A stretch of DNA of 49,959 nt, taken from positions 1-49,959 of the IMG/VR virus record IMGVR_UViG_3300050821_002558, one strand, 5' to 3'. The number at the start of each line of letters is the position of its first letter. Position 1 is the first letter of the stretch. The DNA comes from a virus. This document shows, in pieces, positions 38,727-45,751 of this stretch. The notes under the pieces were generated by a model that did not search any database, was not told where the DNA came from, and saw only the letters and a program-made list of their open reading frames with translations. The translations under genes and the position numbers were made by a program.

Positions 38727-38951
38727 TCATCGCCGCCGTATCTCGTGGGACAGGCCGAGGCGGTGCGCCTGGCCGTAGAGTTGGTAGAGGTCAACGCCGA
38801 GCTCGGTCGCGAGTGCGCGCAGGCTCCCGTCTTCGCGGGCGCGCGCGTAATTGGCGCGCAGGAGGTCCTTCATTTCCGGTGTCCACGTGCCCTTGTGCTC
38901 GTGCGTCGGTTCGTGCGCTGGCGAGATCGGCGCCACGTGCGTGCTGGTCAT
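38727..38951 (-). CDS. SANT/Myb-like HTH DNA-binding protein
   Basis: 74 aa, ATG 38951 overlapping the upstream stop. TWTPEMKDLLRANYARARED and SLRALATELGVDLYQLYGQA form a helix-turn-helix of the GcrA/SANT sort, ending HRLGLSHEIRRR. Probably a DNA-binding regulator or accessory factor. Confidence 0.75.
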   Translation of the reverse strand: MTSTHVAPISPAHEPTHEHKGTWTPEMKDLLRANYARAREDGSLRALATELGVDLYQLYGQAHRLGLSHEIRRR

Positions 38952-39184
38952 GGTTCGGCCCCCAGGTGCTGCGCCACCCATCTTAGCGCCCGCAGGCTGT
39001 AGCCTATTGTGAACCCTGACACGAATGCCGAGGCCGTCAGGATGCCGATCACGAGGAAGTACAGCCACGCGCGACTGCGCTCGGGCAGCGCCGGCTCGGG
39101 TTCCTCGACGAGGTACGGCACCGGCGGATCGGCGCGCTTCGGCCACTTCGGACGCGGGGTTTGCAGGTTGAAGTCCTGCCTCAC
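38948..39184 (-). CDS. Membrane-anchored hypothetical protein
   Basis: 78 aa. A Pro-rich cytoplasmic-type N-terminus is followed by one transmembrane segment (AWLYFLVIGILTASAFVSGF, 39-58) and an amphipathic end. ATGA overlaps on both sides. Confidence 0.7.
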   Translation of the reverse strand: MRQDFNLQTPRPKWPKRADPPVPYLVEEPEPALPERSRAWLYFLVIGILTASAFVSGFTIGYSLRALRWVAQHLGAEP

Positions 39185-39417
39185 CTGTCCTCCTCGTCGG
39201 ACTGGGGCGCGGGTTCGGGTTCGTAGTTCAACTCGATGAGGCAGCCGGCCGGGATCATGGCAATGAGGCGCTCGTGTCCGCTGTCGTGCTTCGGCAGACT
39301 CGTGTCGCGAAGGTCCACCCAGGCGAAGGTTTCTCGCCGTGAGAGCACGAGCCCCTTGCCGGTGTAGACGCGCTGCGTACCGTTCGGCCAGGTAACGGTG
39401 ATGTTGGCGAGCTTCAC
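39181..39417 (-). CDS. Hypothetical protein
   Basis: 78 aa from GTG 39417 (GTGA overlap). Mostly beta: NITVTWPNGTQRVYTGKGLV and GCLIELNYEPEPAPQSDEED, with an acidic tail. No family recognised. Confidence 0.7.
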   Translation of the reverse strand: MKLANITVTWPNGTQRVYTGKGLVLSRRETFAWVDLRDTSLPKHDSGHERLIAMIPAGCLIELNYEPEPAPQSDEEDR

Positions 39418-39866
39418 GCGGGTTGCCTCCACCCTCGAGCGGCGAGCACGCGCAGGGTCATCTCGATTGCGCGCTTGGGCTTCACGTACTTCTGCGGGAA
39501 GCGCAGCACGGTCCACCCTAGGAGCGCGGCGGTGTTGTATTTGTCCATGTCCTCGATGATCCCCTTGATACTGCCGTGACGGCCCGCGACTACCATGAGC
39601 CCGGACGGCAGGCGCCGCGGCACGAGGCCTTCGATCTCGACCGCGAGCATGTGCGCGCGGAAACAGAAGTCGAAGCGCCAGTGCCGCCCGTGCGTGGCCT
39701 TCGCGAAGAGGTGCTGCCGCTCGACCGTGGGCAGACAGTACGCCCGGCACTGGGCGGCGAACAAATCCTCGGGCCCGTCCTCCTTGCCAGGGCCGGCGGT
39801 CGGCTCCCCGAGCTCGTGCTCGTCCCACTCGGTGAGCTTCAGTTCCCGCTGACGTCGGGCCCTCAT
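39414..39866 (-). CDS. Putative PD-(D/E)XK-type endonuclease
   Basis: 150 aa from ATG 39866 (ATGA overlap). RFDFCFRAHMLAVEIEG supplies an acidic core (Asp and Glu before and in the strand), and GRHGSIKGIIEDMDKYNTAA with LGWTVLRFPQKYV resembles the Vsr/DUF559-like fold. It may act as a mismatch, branched-DNA or resolvase-type nuclease. The exact family is uncertain. Confidence 0.65.
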   Translation of the reverse strand: MRARRQRELKLTEWDEHELGEPTAGPGKEDGPEDLFAAQCRAYCLPTVERQHLFAKATHGRHWRFDFCFRAHMLAVEIEGLVPRRLPSGLMVVAGRHGSIKGIIEDMDKYNTAALLGWTVLRFPQKYVKPKRAIEMTLRVLAARGWRQPA

Positions 39867-40615
39867 GTGAAGCACATACCGCTGCCGCACTGGTCGAGCA
39901 AATCACCCTGCGCCTCGCCGAGTTCGGCGCTGTCGAGCGGTTTGCAGGAGCGATGCAGGAACAGCGCCGGGTCGATTTTGCGCACGTCGCGCTCGAGCGC
40001 TACCGCTGCCTCGAAGTCCTGGGGATCGGTGCGTTTCAAGTGCAGCCACTCGGCGTCGCTACGGTATGGGCACATCCAGCACGAAGAGCGCGGAGGCTGC
40101 GGCCAGCCCATGCGCAACACGAGCGCCACGCAATCGGTGCGCGTCAGGCGCCGGTCGATCAACGGGTACGTGTGATTCCATTTCGCTTGCGGATCGTGCG
40201 AGCGCGCCCGGTAGTATTCGTCGATAGAAAACCCGATCCAGATTGTGCCGCCTGTGAGGCCGAGGCTGCGGTAGTAGCGCTCCACGGGTCGGCTCTTCCA
40301 CTCATTCGAGCAATATTTGCGCGTCTGCCCAGGGCTGCCCGCCTGTGAAGTAAACATCGGCATGAGCGCCGTCGTACCTTCTGCGCCGCCGAACAAATCA
40401 ACGGTCGCCCACGCATGGGGCAAGCGCTCGAGCTTCACGCCGGCGCGCGCGAGCGCCGGTCGCATCGTGCCCTCGTGGTAGCGCCAGGTTTCCGAGGCCT
40501 CGCGCCCAGTGTCGGCAATGACCGCCGCATCCGGCACCGGAAGGTCGCCGCGGCAGATTAGCGCGGCAATGGCTGCGCTTTGTACCCCGCCACCACAGGA
40601 CCACACGACGCTCAT
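39863..40615 (-). CDS. PAPS-reductase-like / N-type ATP pyrophosphatase protein
   Basis: 250 aa from ATG 40615. The PP-loop is SCGGGVQSAAI (about 6-16), an SGGxxS-type ATP site. KYCSNEWKSRPVERYYR and SCWMCPYRSDAEWLHLKRTD are typical of the phage PAPS-reductase-like group, with C-x2-C pairs that may bind metal or sulfur. Related enzymes activate substrates by adenylation, including DndC of DNA phosphorothioation. A nucleotide- or DNA-modifying role is inferred only. Confidence 0.78.
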   Translation of the reverse strand: MSVVWSCGGGVQSAAIAALICRGDLPVPDAAVIADTGREASETWRYHEGTMRPALARAGVKLERLPHAWATVDLFGGAEGTTALMPMFTSQAGSPGQTRKYCSNEWKSRPVERYYRSLGLTGGTIWIGFSIDEYYRARSHDPQAKWNHTYPLIDRRLTRTDCVALVLRMGWPQPPRSSCWMCPYRSDAEWLHLKRTDPQDFEAAVALERDVRKIDPALFLHRSCKPLDSAELGEAQGDLLDQCGSGMCFT

Positions 40616-40812
40616 CGCTCGGCCTTCTCGGTGACGAGCTTGGCCTGTTCGTGCGGCAAGAACCCGACGTCGAGCCACCAGCGCCCGTCTTGATCCCACC
40701 GGATTTGCCCGAGGAGCATCCCAGGAGCACCGAGCGCGGCGGTAGCCTGCACCCGGTCGTAGTACGGGCGCAGTTGCCGCACCTGTTTCTCGGTGAGAAT
40801 CACGCGGCTCAT
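40612..40812 (-). CDS. Hypothetical protein
   Basis: 66 aa from ATG 40812, overlapping both neighbours by ATGA. VILTEKQVRQLRPYYDRVQA is helical and WDQDGRWWLDVGFLPHEQAK follows. No domain recognised. Confidence 0.7.
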   Translation of the reverse strand: MSRVILTEKQVRQLRPYYDRVQATAALGAPGMLLGQIRWDQDGRWWLDVGFLPHEQAKLVTEKAER

Positions 40813-41090
40813 TTGCGTGCGTGCCGCTTCCTGTGTTTCGCCCGCCTGTGCGGCGGATGGTTGCGGACGTACTTCTGCGCAGCCTTGATCCATGCGGGCG
40901 ATACGCTAAGCGCGTCAGTGATCCGCGCAGAGACCGTATCGGGCACCTTGCCTTCAAGAAAAGCGAGGTAGTGCTGCGCACGCTCGATGACTTCCTCCGG
41001 TGTTGATTGCGCATAGGTTGCGCCCTCCGGTCGCGCCTCGGCCGCCCACGCGAGCCGCAGGGCTTCGAGCCGCAGTGCTTCAATGTCCAT
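40809..41090 (-). CDS. Hypothetical protein with basic C-terminus
   Basis: 93 aa. Helical N-terminus (MDIEALRLEALRLAWAAEAR), centre STPEEVIERAQHYLAFLEGK, and a His/Arg/Lys-rich end (HPPHRRAKHRKRHARK) that could bind nucleic acid. Confidence 0.7.
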   Translation of the reverse strand: MDIEALRLEALRLAWAAEARPEGATYAQSTPEEVIERAQHYLAFLEGKVPDTVSARITDALSVSPAWIKAAQKYVRNHPPHRRAKHRKRHARK

Positions 41091-41100
41091 AGATCACCGC

Positions 41101-41757
41101 CTAGTGCGCCAGCGTAGATTCTGGCGGCGGCTGCGCCGGGGTGGTGTTGGGGTCATCAGCGCCGTGTTGCCCCATCGGAAGCTCGGGCTGCCTGTCGCGC
41201 TTGGCCTTCACCCGCCCGTCGACGAGCGTGATTTTCACCTCGCGGTGCTGGTGCTCCTGCAGCATCAGGTTCTTCTTGCCGATATCCGGGCGCAGCGACA
41301 AGGCGAAGCGCATTTCCGTGAGGCCGCCGACTTGGGGCTTGAGCGTGATGCGGCTGATCTCGCACGCCGCGCGCTTTGACTCCTCGCCGTCATCCTCGTC
41401 GCCGTCGTCATCCTCATCCCCTGGGCCATCTTCGGCCAGGAACTCGAGGTCGCGATCGCCTGACACGCGGATCGTGAGCGCGTCGGCCTCGAAGCTTTGC
41501 GACAGCGCGAAGTCTTCACCCTGCCACCAGTCCATCGGCTGCGCTGCACCTTTCACCGTGGTATCGAACCACGATGCATGGCACGAGTTGTCGCGCATGA
41601 AGCGGTTGAGCTCCGCCTTCGTGAGCATGAGCCCGGACACGGGAATGGTGAAGGCGGTGACGTACTCCTTGCCGTGCTTCTCGAGGTTGTTCGAGATTTT
41701 ACCGAGGCGGCAAATCTTCGCGTCGAGTTGCAATATTTTCTCGTGTTTCTTCGCCAT
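41101..41757 (-). CDS. Conserved phage protein of unknown function
   Basis: 218 aa from ATG 41757 with a good leader. ILQLDAKICRLGKISNNLEK, FTIPVSGLMLTKAELNRFMR and SWFDT precede an Asp/Glu run (EDGPGDEDDDGDEDDGEE, about 133-150) and a C-terminal half with ISRITLKPQVGGLTEMRFAL. Its position in the replication/recombination block suggests a DNA-metabolism role, but there is no motif to prove it. Confidence 0.75.
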   Translation of the reverse strand: MAKKHEKILQLDAKICRLGKISNNLEKHGKEYVTAFTIPVSGLMLTKAELNRFMRDNSCHASWFDTTVKGAAQPMDWWQGEDFALSQSFEADALTIRVSGDRDLEFLAEDGPGDEDDDGDEDDGEESKRAACEISRITLKPQVGGLTEMRFALSLRPDIGKKNLMLQEHQHREVKITLVDGRVKAKRDRQPELPMGQHGADDPNTTPAQPPPESTLAH

Positions 41758-41791
41758 GTTGGTTTGCTCCTGGGTGGTGGTGTTGGTGATG

Positions 41792-42052
41792 TTAGAGCGG
41801 CTCGCCGTACAACCGAGCGAAGGCGGCCGAGTAGGTGAAGCACTTGCCGTCCTTGCGTCCGACGATGACCTCCTGAAGGTCGCGCATGGTGATCGCCTGG
41901 CGCAGCACTCGCTTGCGGTCGGCGGCGTTGGTGACACCGCTGAAGAGTTGCTCGACGAGCGGGCCGTGCCGTGAGAGGCGCCGGGCGAGCCACAGTTCCC
42001 CGTCGAACTGCACGAACTCCGCGCGCGCTTTTTTAGGCGTGTCGGAACTCAT
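41792..42052 (-). CDS. Hypothetical protein
   Basis: 86 aa from ATG 42052 (ATGA overlap). ARAEFVQFDGELWLARRLSR and LRQAITMRDLQEVIVGRKDG are mixed alpha/beta. No family recognised. Confidence 0.7.
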   Translation of the reverse strand: MSSDTPKKARAEFVQFDGELWLARRLSRHGPLVEQLFSGVTNAADRKRVLRQAITMRDLQEVIVGRKDGKCFTYSAAFARLYGEPL

Positions 42053-42540
42053 GCGACCGCCACAGATTGCGCACGCCCGATGTAGTCGCGCCACACGGAC
42101 TGCTGCAAATCGACGGGCACCTCGCCGCCGTTGTTTTGCGCGAGATCCCGCATTTCAGTCGCCCACGCCTTCTTCGCCTCGACGAACGCGGCGTGGTTCG
42201 TGATGCGGCGCCGGTTCACCACGAGCCGCACGAGGTGCGCCAGGAGGTGCCGGTTCGCGGCAATGTCCCACATATCGCCTTCCCACGGCGGTTGTGTTGG
42301 TGTCGCGGCCTGCGGCAGCTGCGCGCGCAGTTCGCGGCGGATGCTCCACAGTTCGCGCACGGTCGGCATCTTGTCGGGGCCGTCTTCGCTGAGTGCGTAA
42401 TCGACGAGCCGGTCCCACATGAGCGGGCTCAACTTGCGAAAGGCGCGCCCGTAAGCCTCGCGGCGCTCTTCGGTACACGGCACGTTGAAGCCTGCGCACA
42501 ACTGCGCGAGTGCCTTGTCGAACTCGTCGGGTTCTAACAT
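42049..42540 (-). CDS. Replication-associated protein, possible helicase loader
   Basis: 163 aa. EPDEFDKALAQLCAGFNVPC, then RLVDYALSEDGPDKMPTVRE and LWSIRRELRAQL. It follows the initiator gene at three bases, the position of a P-like loader, and PTVREL-type text occurs in small phage replication proteins. No Walker motif, so if it is a loader it is of the ATPase-free kind. The assignment is mostly by position. Confidence 0.6.
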   Translation of the reverse strand: MLEPDEFDKALAQLCAGFNVPCTEERREAYGRAFRKLSPLMWDRLVDYALSEDGPDKMPTVRELWSIRRELRAQLPQAATPTQPPWEGDMWDIAANRHLLAHLVRLVVNRRRITNHAAFVEAKKAWATEMRDLAQNNGGEVPVDLQQSVWRDYIGRAQSVAVA

Positions 42541-42543
42541 CGG

Positions 42544-43188
42544 TCAGTGTCCTCCCCGGCGCGGTGGGGAGCCGCCGCCGTATCCGGGTTCCCCTGGCAG
42601 TGCGAAGACGTCGATCCCCTTAGCTTTGGCTTCGGCTTCCCGTTCTTCGCGGGTCTTTCGTTGTGCAACCCGCCCCCCCCTTCCGGCGGACGGAGCACCG
42701 ACCTTGGTGCGAAGTCCGGTGTGTGGGGATTCAGTGAATGGGGATTCAGGATTCAGAGAAGAGGGATTCAGAGGCGAAACGGGGGCGCACCTTGGTTGTG
42801 CTTCGCTTTCGACCATGGTCGCAAGTGCTTCCGACCTTGGTAGGCCGCCGTTTGAGCTAAGTCCCGGAATTGATGAGGGTGTCTCGTTTGAGTGCGGGCG
42901 CTGGTGCTTGAGGAACTCATTTATCTGTATGTAGGACTTTCCTGACAACTGGTAGCGGACGATGAACCCGTGCTCGTGCAGCCAGCCCAGGAAGGCGTCG
43001 ACCTTCGTTTCCGTCACGGCGCGCCGATAGGGGAAAAGCTCGGCGCAGATTCGCAGCGGCCGATCCTCGAGCCGTCCTTCCCGGTCGGCGATGCCCCACA
43101 GGCCGGCAAAAAGGATCGAGATGAGCGGGTCCACCGAGCCGAGCAACTCGTTTTTGAAGAACCCAGGCTTGAGGTTGCGCGCCCGCAT
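42544..43188 (-). CDS. Replication initiator (O-like), winged-helix N-terminus
   Basis: 214 aa. The N-terminal 110 residues (NLKPGFFKNELLGSVDPLIS, LFAGLWGIADREGRLEDRPL, KSYIQINEFLKHQ) form the winged-helix domain of phage replication initiators. A linker rich in Ser, Asn, Pro and Glu (SPLNPSSLNPESPFTESPH) is encoded over the iteron cluster at 42727-42771. The C-terminus is basic and charged. It would bind the origin inside its own gene and recruit a loader. Confidence 0.82.
   Translation of the reverse strand: MRARNLKPGFFKNELLGSVDPLISILFAGLWGIADREGRLEDRPLRICAELFPYRRAVTETKVDAFLGWLHEHGFIVRYQLSGKSYIQINEFLKHQRPHSNETPSSIPGLSSNGGLPRSEALATMVESEAQPRCAPVSPLNPSSLNPESPFTESPHTGLRTKVGAPSAGRGGRVAQRKTREEREAEAKAKGIDVFALPGEPGYGGGSPPRRGGH
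42695..42840. other. Putative replication origin: iterons and palindromes in the initiator gene
   Basis: Four GGATTCAG iterons at 42727, 42742, 42749 and 42764 (spacing 15, 7, 15). They are flanked by CGACCTTGG at 42699 and 42832, a CGACCATGGTCG palindrome at 42810-42821, and the inverted repeat GCACC/GGTGC at 42695-42710. This is the arrangement of lambda-like origins, placed in the linker-coding part of the initiator gene. Confidence 0.6.
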
Positions 43189-43191
43189 TCG

Positions 43192-43671
43192 CTAGCTGCG
43201 CCGTTTACGATTCCATGCACCGAGAAGATCCATGTGTGATTGAAAAGCGTCGCGACCCCTGGCGAGCATCGGCATGACTTGCTCGTCGATCTCATCGGGC
43301 GTCGTGTCCTCGCGCTTCACGTAGCCGGGTTCTTCAAACTCGGCGCGTTTGATTACGTACCGCTCGCTCAACTCACGCGCGAAGGCGTCGATGGTTTCCT
43401 CGGACGACTTCTGGTCCGGTAGATCGTGCCGTTCGCGCAGGCAACCGCGCGCCATTTGTGCGATACCCTCGAGCGCTGCGAACTGCACAACGGCGACGGT
43501 GCGGTGACTCGGGTCGAGTTTCTTAAACACCCGCCGCGCGACGTCCTTCGCTACGATGACGACGGCGTTCTCCTCGTCGAGTTGCTCAATCACCGCGCGG
43601 CACAGGTTGCGGATCATTTCCCCAGGGTTCGGCCGCTCGGGAAGTCTGCGCCCGGTCGTAGTCTGAGTCAT
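43192..43671 (-). CDS. Hypothetical protein
   Basis: 159 aa; ATG 43671 overlaps the upstream stop (ATGA). Helical throughout: EENAVVIVAKDVARRVFKKL, VQFAALEGIAQMARGCLRER and ETIDAFARELSERYVIKRAE. No domain recognised. It lies in the replication block. Confidence 0.72.
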   Translation of the reverse strand: MTQTTTGRRLPERPNPGEMIRNLCRAVIEQLDEENAVVIVAKDVARRVFKKLDPSHRTVAVVQFAALEGIAQMARGCLRERHDLPDQKSSEETIDAFARELSERYVIKRAEFEEPGYVKREDTTPDEIDEQVMPMLARGRDAFQSHMDLLGAWNRKRRS

Positions 43672-44327
43672 AGCAATCCCCTTAGTTTTTTCAGGAGTGG
43701 GAACAGTTTGTCGATATGTGCACGCATTTCGGCGCGCATGTCCTCATCGCAGCCGTTGGCGATTACCTCGGGCGTGGCGTTCTCGTCAATCTGCGCAACT
43801 AAATCGGCCAGGCGCGAGCACACCCATAACGACGTGCGGGAAAAGGGCAGCCGCGTCGGAGTCAATCGGTGTACGTTCGGCGTTGGTGCCGCTGCCGCAA
43901 GCGCTCCCGCTGTTGTGGGAATCCCGCCCTCTTCGGCCGTGCGTGTTAGGTAGTTTTCGACTTGCTTAGGAGCTCGGGCGAGTTGCTGCCAGCGCGAGGA
44001 CTGCGTTTCGCTCACGCCGAGTTCGTCGAGGGTTTTTATTGGCGCTTGCACGCTGCGAGGGCCAATACGCCCGCGCCCGTTAAGTTGAGAACGCGCGCCT
44101 TTTGCCTTCTGCGCCACCTTGAGGAGTTCGCCGGCTTTGAGTTCGGCGCGGATGCGAATGTCGGCCGCGCGCCGCTCGGCGTCGATGTTGCGGGCTTGCT
44201 TGGCGTAGGCTTCGAGCGCCTGCGCCTTGTCGCGGATCCCCTTTACCTCGTCCACGGCGTGCGCCGCCATGATCGCCCGCTGCATGGCGTCGTACTTGAC
44301 GAGCCCGGTGCGCTCAATGGTCGTCAC
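43668..44327 (-). CDS. Conserved helical phage protein, RAGELL-type family
   Basis: 219 aa from GTG 44327 (GTGA overlap). ALEAYAKQARNIDAERRAAD and IRIRAELKAGELLKVAQKAKG, then TLDELGVSETQSSRWQQLAR, which looks like an HTH segment. The pattern is common in prophage regions near replication genes and resembles ParB-type partition or regulatory helical proteins. Function unknown. Confidence 0.75.
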   Translation of the reverse strand: MTTIERTGLVKYDAMQRAIMAAHAVDEVKGIRDKAQALEAYAKQARNIDAERRAADIRIRAELKAGELLKVAQKAKGARSQLNGRGRIGPRSVQAPIKTLDELGVSETQSSRWQQLARAPKQVENYLTRTAEEGGIPTTAGALAAAAPTPNVHRLTPTRLPFSRTSLWVCSRLADLVAQIDENATPEVIANGCDEDMRAEMRAHIDKLFPLLKKLRGLL

Positions 44328-44524
44328 CGATGCCGCCCGCCGAGCTTGCAGCGAGTGCGATCAGCGGCGAACACCTCCGCCCACCACACGCACGAAGCAC
44401 ACACCGGCTCCTCGAAGTCGGCGGCGAAGGGCTGGCGACAACTCAGGCAGCGTCGAACGTGGGTCGCGGTGTTAGGTGCGGGGCCGGCAGGTTCAAGCCT
44501 TCGCGTACCTGCGGCAGATCGCAT
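44324..44524 (-). CDS. Small zinc-ribbon-like protein, 66 aa
   Basis: ATG 44524. RRCLSCRQPFAADFEEPVCA with VCASCVWW gives a CxxC...CxxC site. The stop overlaps the next start (GTGA). The 114 bases between it and the regulator hold only the inverted repeat GCGCAGC/GCTGCGC (44603-44630). Confidence 0.65.
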   Translation of the reverse strand: MRSAAGTRRLEPAGPAPNTATHVRRCLSCRQPFAADFEEPVCASCVWWAEVFAADRTRCKLGGRHR

Positions 44525-44638
44525 CTTCGGTTTCCCCGCACCGTCGTTTCGCCCCGTGCGCTCCCGTTCAGGAATGCCGCGCGGGGGATGTTGGAAGATT
44601 CAGCGCAGCGGGTTCCCCTTCGTGCTGCGCCCGTAAAT

Positions 44639-44905
44639 TCAGGCCGCAGCCGATTCGTGCTTTGCCGGTGGCGAGGTCGGCCCCTCCGTGTTAGGAGGTC
44701 CGCCGCCCTTCGCCTCGCGATACAACACGAGGAAGTCGTGAAGGCGCTGCACCACGTTGACGCCGGGGTCATCGTAGGCGCGCACGCGGAAGCGCTTGAG
44801 CCACTCGTACCCCAGGCCGGTGCGCTTTGAAATTTCGCGCAAGGTGAGGTCCGACTCGCCCAGTAGGCGATAGGTGCGGTCGAGTAGGCGTTCGCTTCGT
44901 GGCAT
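44639..44905 (-). CDS. HTH transcriptional regulator, first leftward gene
   Basis: 88 aa from ATG 44905; GTG 44944 is a longer possibility. SERLLDRTYRLLGESDLTLR, EISKRTGLGYEWLKRFRVRA is a helix-turn-helix with the recognition helix in the second part. It lies at the divergence point of the two arms and is the only repressor- or Cro-like candidate in the genome. A promoter 10 bases upstream would make its mRNA almost leaderless. Confidence 0.72.
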   Translation of the reverse strand: MPRSERLLDRTYRLLGESDLTLREISKRTGLGYEWLKRFRVRAYDDPGVNVVQRLHDFLVLYREAKGGGPPNTEGPTSPPAKHESAAA

Positions 44906-44915
44906 GAGGGGACCG

Positions 44916-44944
44916 ATTGTGGTGTAGCACGGTGCACCCGTCAA
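44916..44944 (-). promoter_or_regulatory. Leftward promoter of the regulator and late arm
   Basis: On the minus strand: TTGACG (44944-44939), 17-nt spacer, CACAAT (44921-44916). The -35 box is a strong match and the -10 box a weak one. The predicted RNA start (about 44908) is only a few bases from ATG 44905. The spacer contains GGTGCACC (44931-44938), a perfect palindrome. Confidence 0.5.
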
Positions 44945-45024
44945 CGCCTGGGAAGCCCGAAGTGTTAAATAGGCCCGAAAACCGGGGGCTTGCGATGCCT
45001 CCCCCTTGCATTCTTTGCGGGATT

Positions 45025-45038
45025 GTGACTGGGGTCAC
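45025..45038. promoter_or_regulatory. Inverted repeat in the divergent control region
   Basis: GTGAC-TGGG-GTCAC is a 5-bp inverted repeat around 4 bases, 21 bases upstream of the rightward -35 box. It could be an operator half of the switch. Only its symmetry and place support it. Confidence 0.3.
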
Positions 45039-45058
45039 GCTACCGGGCTTCGGTGTAC

Positions 45059-45087
45059 TTGCGTACCCCATGGGGTGAGTGTATCGT
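45059..45087 (+). promoter_or_regulatory. Rightward promoter with embedded palindromic operator
   Basis: TTGCGT (45059-45064), 17-nt spacer, TATCGT (45082-45087). The spacer holds ACCCCATGGGGT (45065-45076), a perfect 12-bp palindrome placed to block RNA polymerase if bound. The first rightward gene begins at 45129. Confidence 0.55.
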
Positions 45088-45128
45088 CCTACCCATCGAA
45101 GCGAAAACACGAACCCGGAGCCTCTACC

Positions 45129-45308
45129 ATGAAACGCCGCCCCCTCTCCTCTCTCCTCTCGGTGTGGAACCGCGCCACGAACCCGGCGGCGCTGCGCACC
45201 GATCACGAAGCGCGCCGCGCCCGTACCCTCGCGCGGATCGCCGACCGTCAGATGGTGCGCGACTTTCGCGAGGGGCTCAGCGGCAAGCGCTTCGCGGTGC
45301 GCTCATGA
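45129..45308 (+). CDS. Small basic protein, first rightward gene, 59 aa
   Basis: ATG 45129 with ribosome site cggag. Very basic: SVWNRATNPAALRTDHEARR and ARIADRQMVRDFREGLSGKR. It is the first product of the rightward promoter. No family recognised. Confidence 0.65.
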   Translation: MKRRPLSSLLSVWNRATNPAALRTDHEARRARTLARIADRQMVRDFREGLSGKRFAVRS

Positions 45309-45479
45309 ACACCAACACCCCGACCGAAGCGCGCGCCCCGCGCGCCGCCGCTCACCGCGCCTACTGGGCGACGTGCACGGGATTGCGAAATGCGGACGCG
45401 CGAGTTGGAGCGCGAAGGCCTCACGACGTCGGACGCGCAAGGCGTGGCCGAAGCCGAGCACAAGGCGGCGCAGTCATGA
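45305..45479 (+). pseudogene. Small gene split by a possible +1 frameshift
   Basis: ATG 45305 overlaps the upstream stop and reads ...AHRAYWATCTGLRNADA, but the conserved ending ELEREGLTTSDAQGVAEAEH is in the next frame (45390-45479, with its own ATG at 45390). Joining them needs skipping one base near 45405, giving one 57-aa protein. GLTTSDAQG text is familiar from small phage proteins. It is a disrupted gene, two separate microproteins, or a sequencing error. Confidence 0.45.
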
Positions 45480-45553
45480 TGCCGCAGCGCCCGCACCTGC
45501 GACGCTACCGCAAGGCGCACACGAACCCCGCCCAACTTCCCCTGCCCCTTTAA
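45476..45553 (+). CDS. Microprotein, 25 aa
   Basis: ATG 45476 overlaps the stop of the previous frame (ATGA). It reads MMPQRPHLRRYRKAHTNPAQ and ends LPLPL. The strongly basic, Pro-rich ending resembles tiny phage proteins I have seen in early regions. Weakly supported by length alone. Confidence 0.45.
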   Translation: MMPQRPHLRRYRKAHTNPAQLPLPL

Positions 45554-45574
45554 CTGTTTCGGAGAACTGCCACC

Positions 45575-45751
45575 ATGATCGACGTTACCTTTGAACTCGC
45601 CGCCGTCGTCGGCTGTTTCTACGACTACGCCTTCCGGCTGCTGCCGGTGCAGGCTCCCGCGCCGCGCCCGATCCCGCGCAGCGAGGACATGATCCGCGCC
45701 GCACTGCGCGCCTTCAACGATAGCGGCACATTCGCCACGGTGCACGCATGA
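45575..45751 (+). CDS. Small protein, 58 aa
   Basis: ATG 45575, leader cggagaactgccacc. IDVTFELAAVVGCFYDYAFR opens with a helix and MIRAALRAFNDSGTFATVHA ends the chain. The stop overlaps the next ATG. No family recognised. Confidence 0.65.
   Translation: MIDVTFELAAVVGCFYDYAFRLLPVQAPAPRPIPRSEDMIRAALRAFNDSGTFATVHA

Noticed and set aside
42673-42680. C8 homopolymer in the initiator gene as a frameshift site
   Set aside because: The zero frame continues sensibly to the stop at 42544, so no shift is needed.
44603-44630. GCGCAGC/GCTGCGC hairpin after the regulator gene as a terminator
   Set aside because: No T-run follows on the minus strand and transcription must continue into the late arm.
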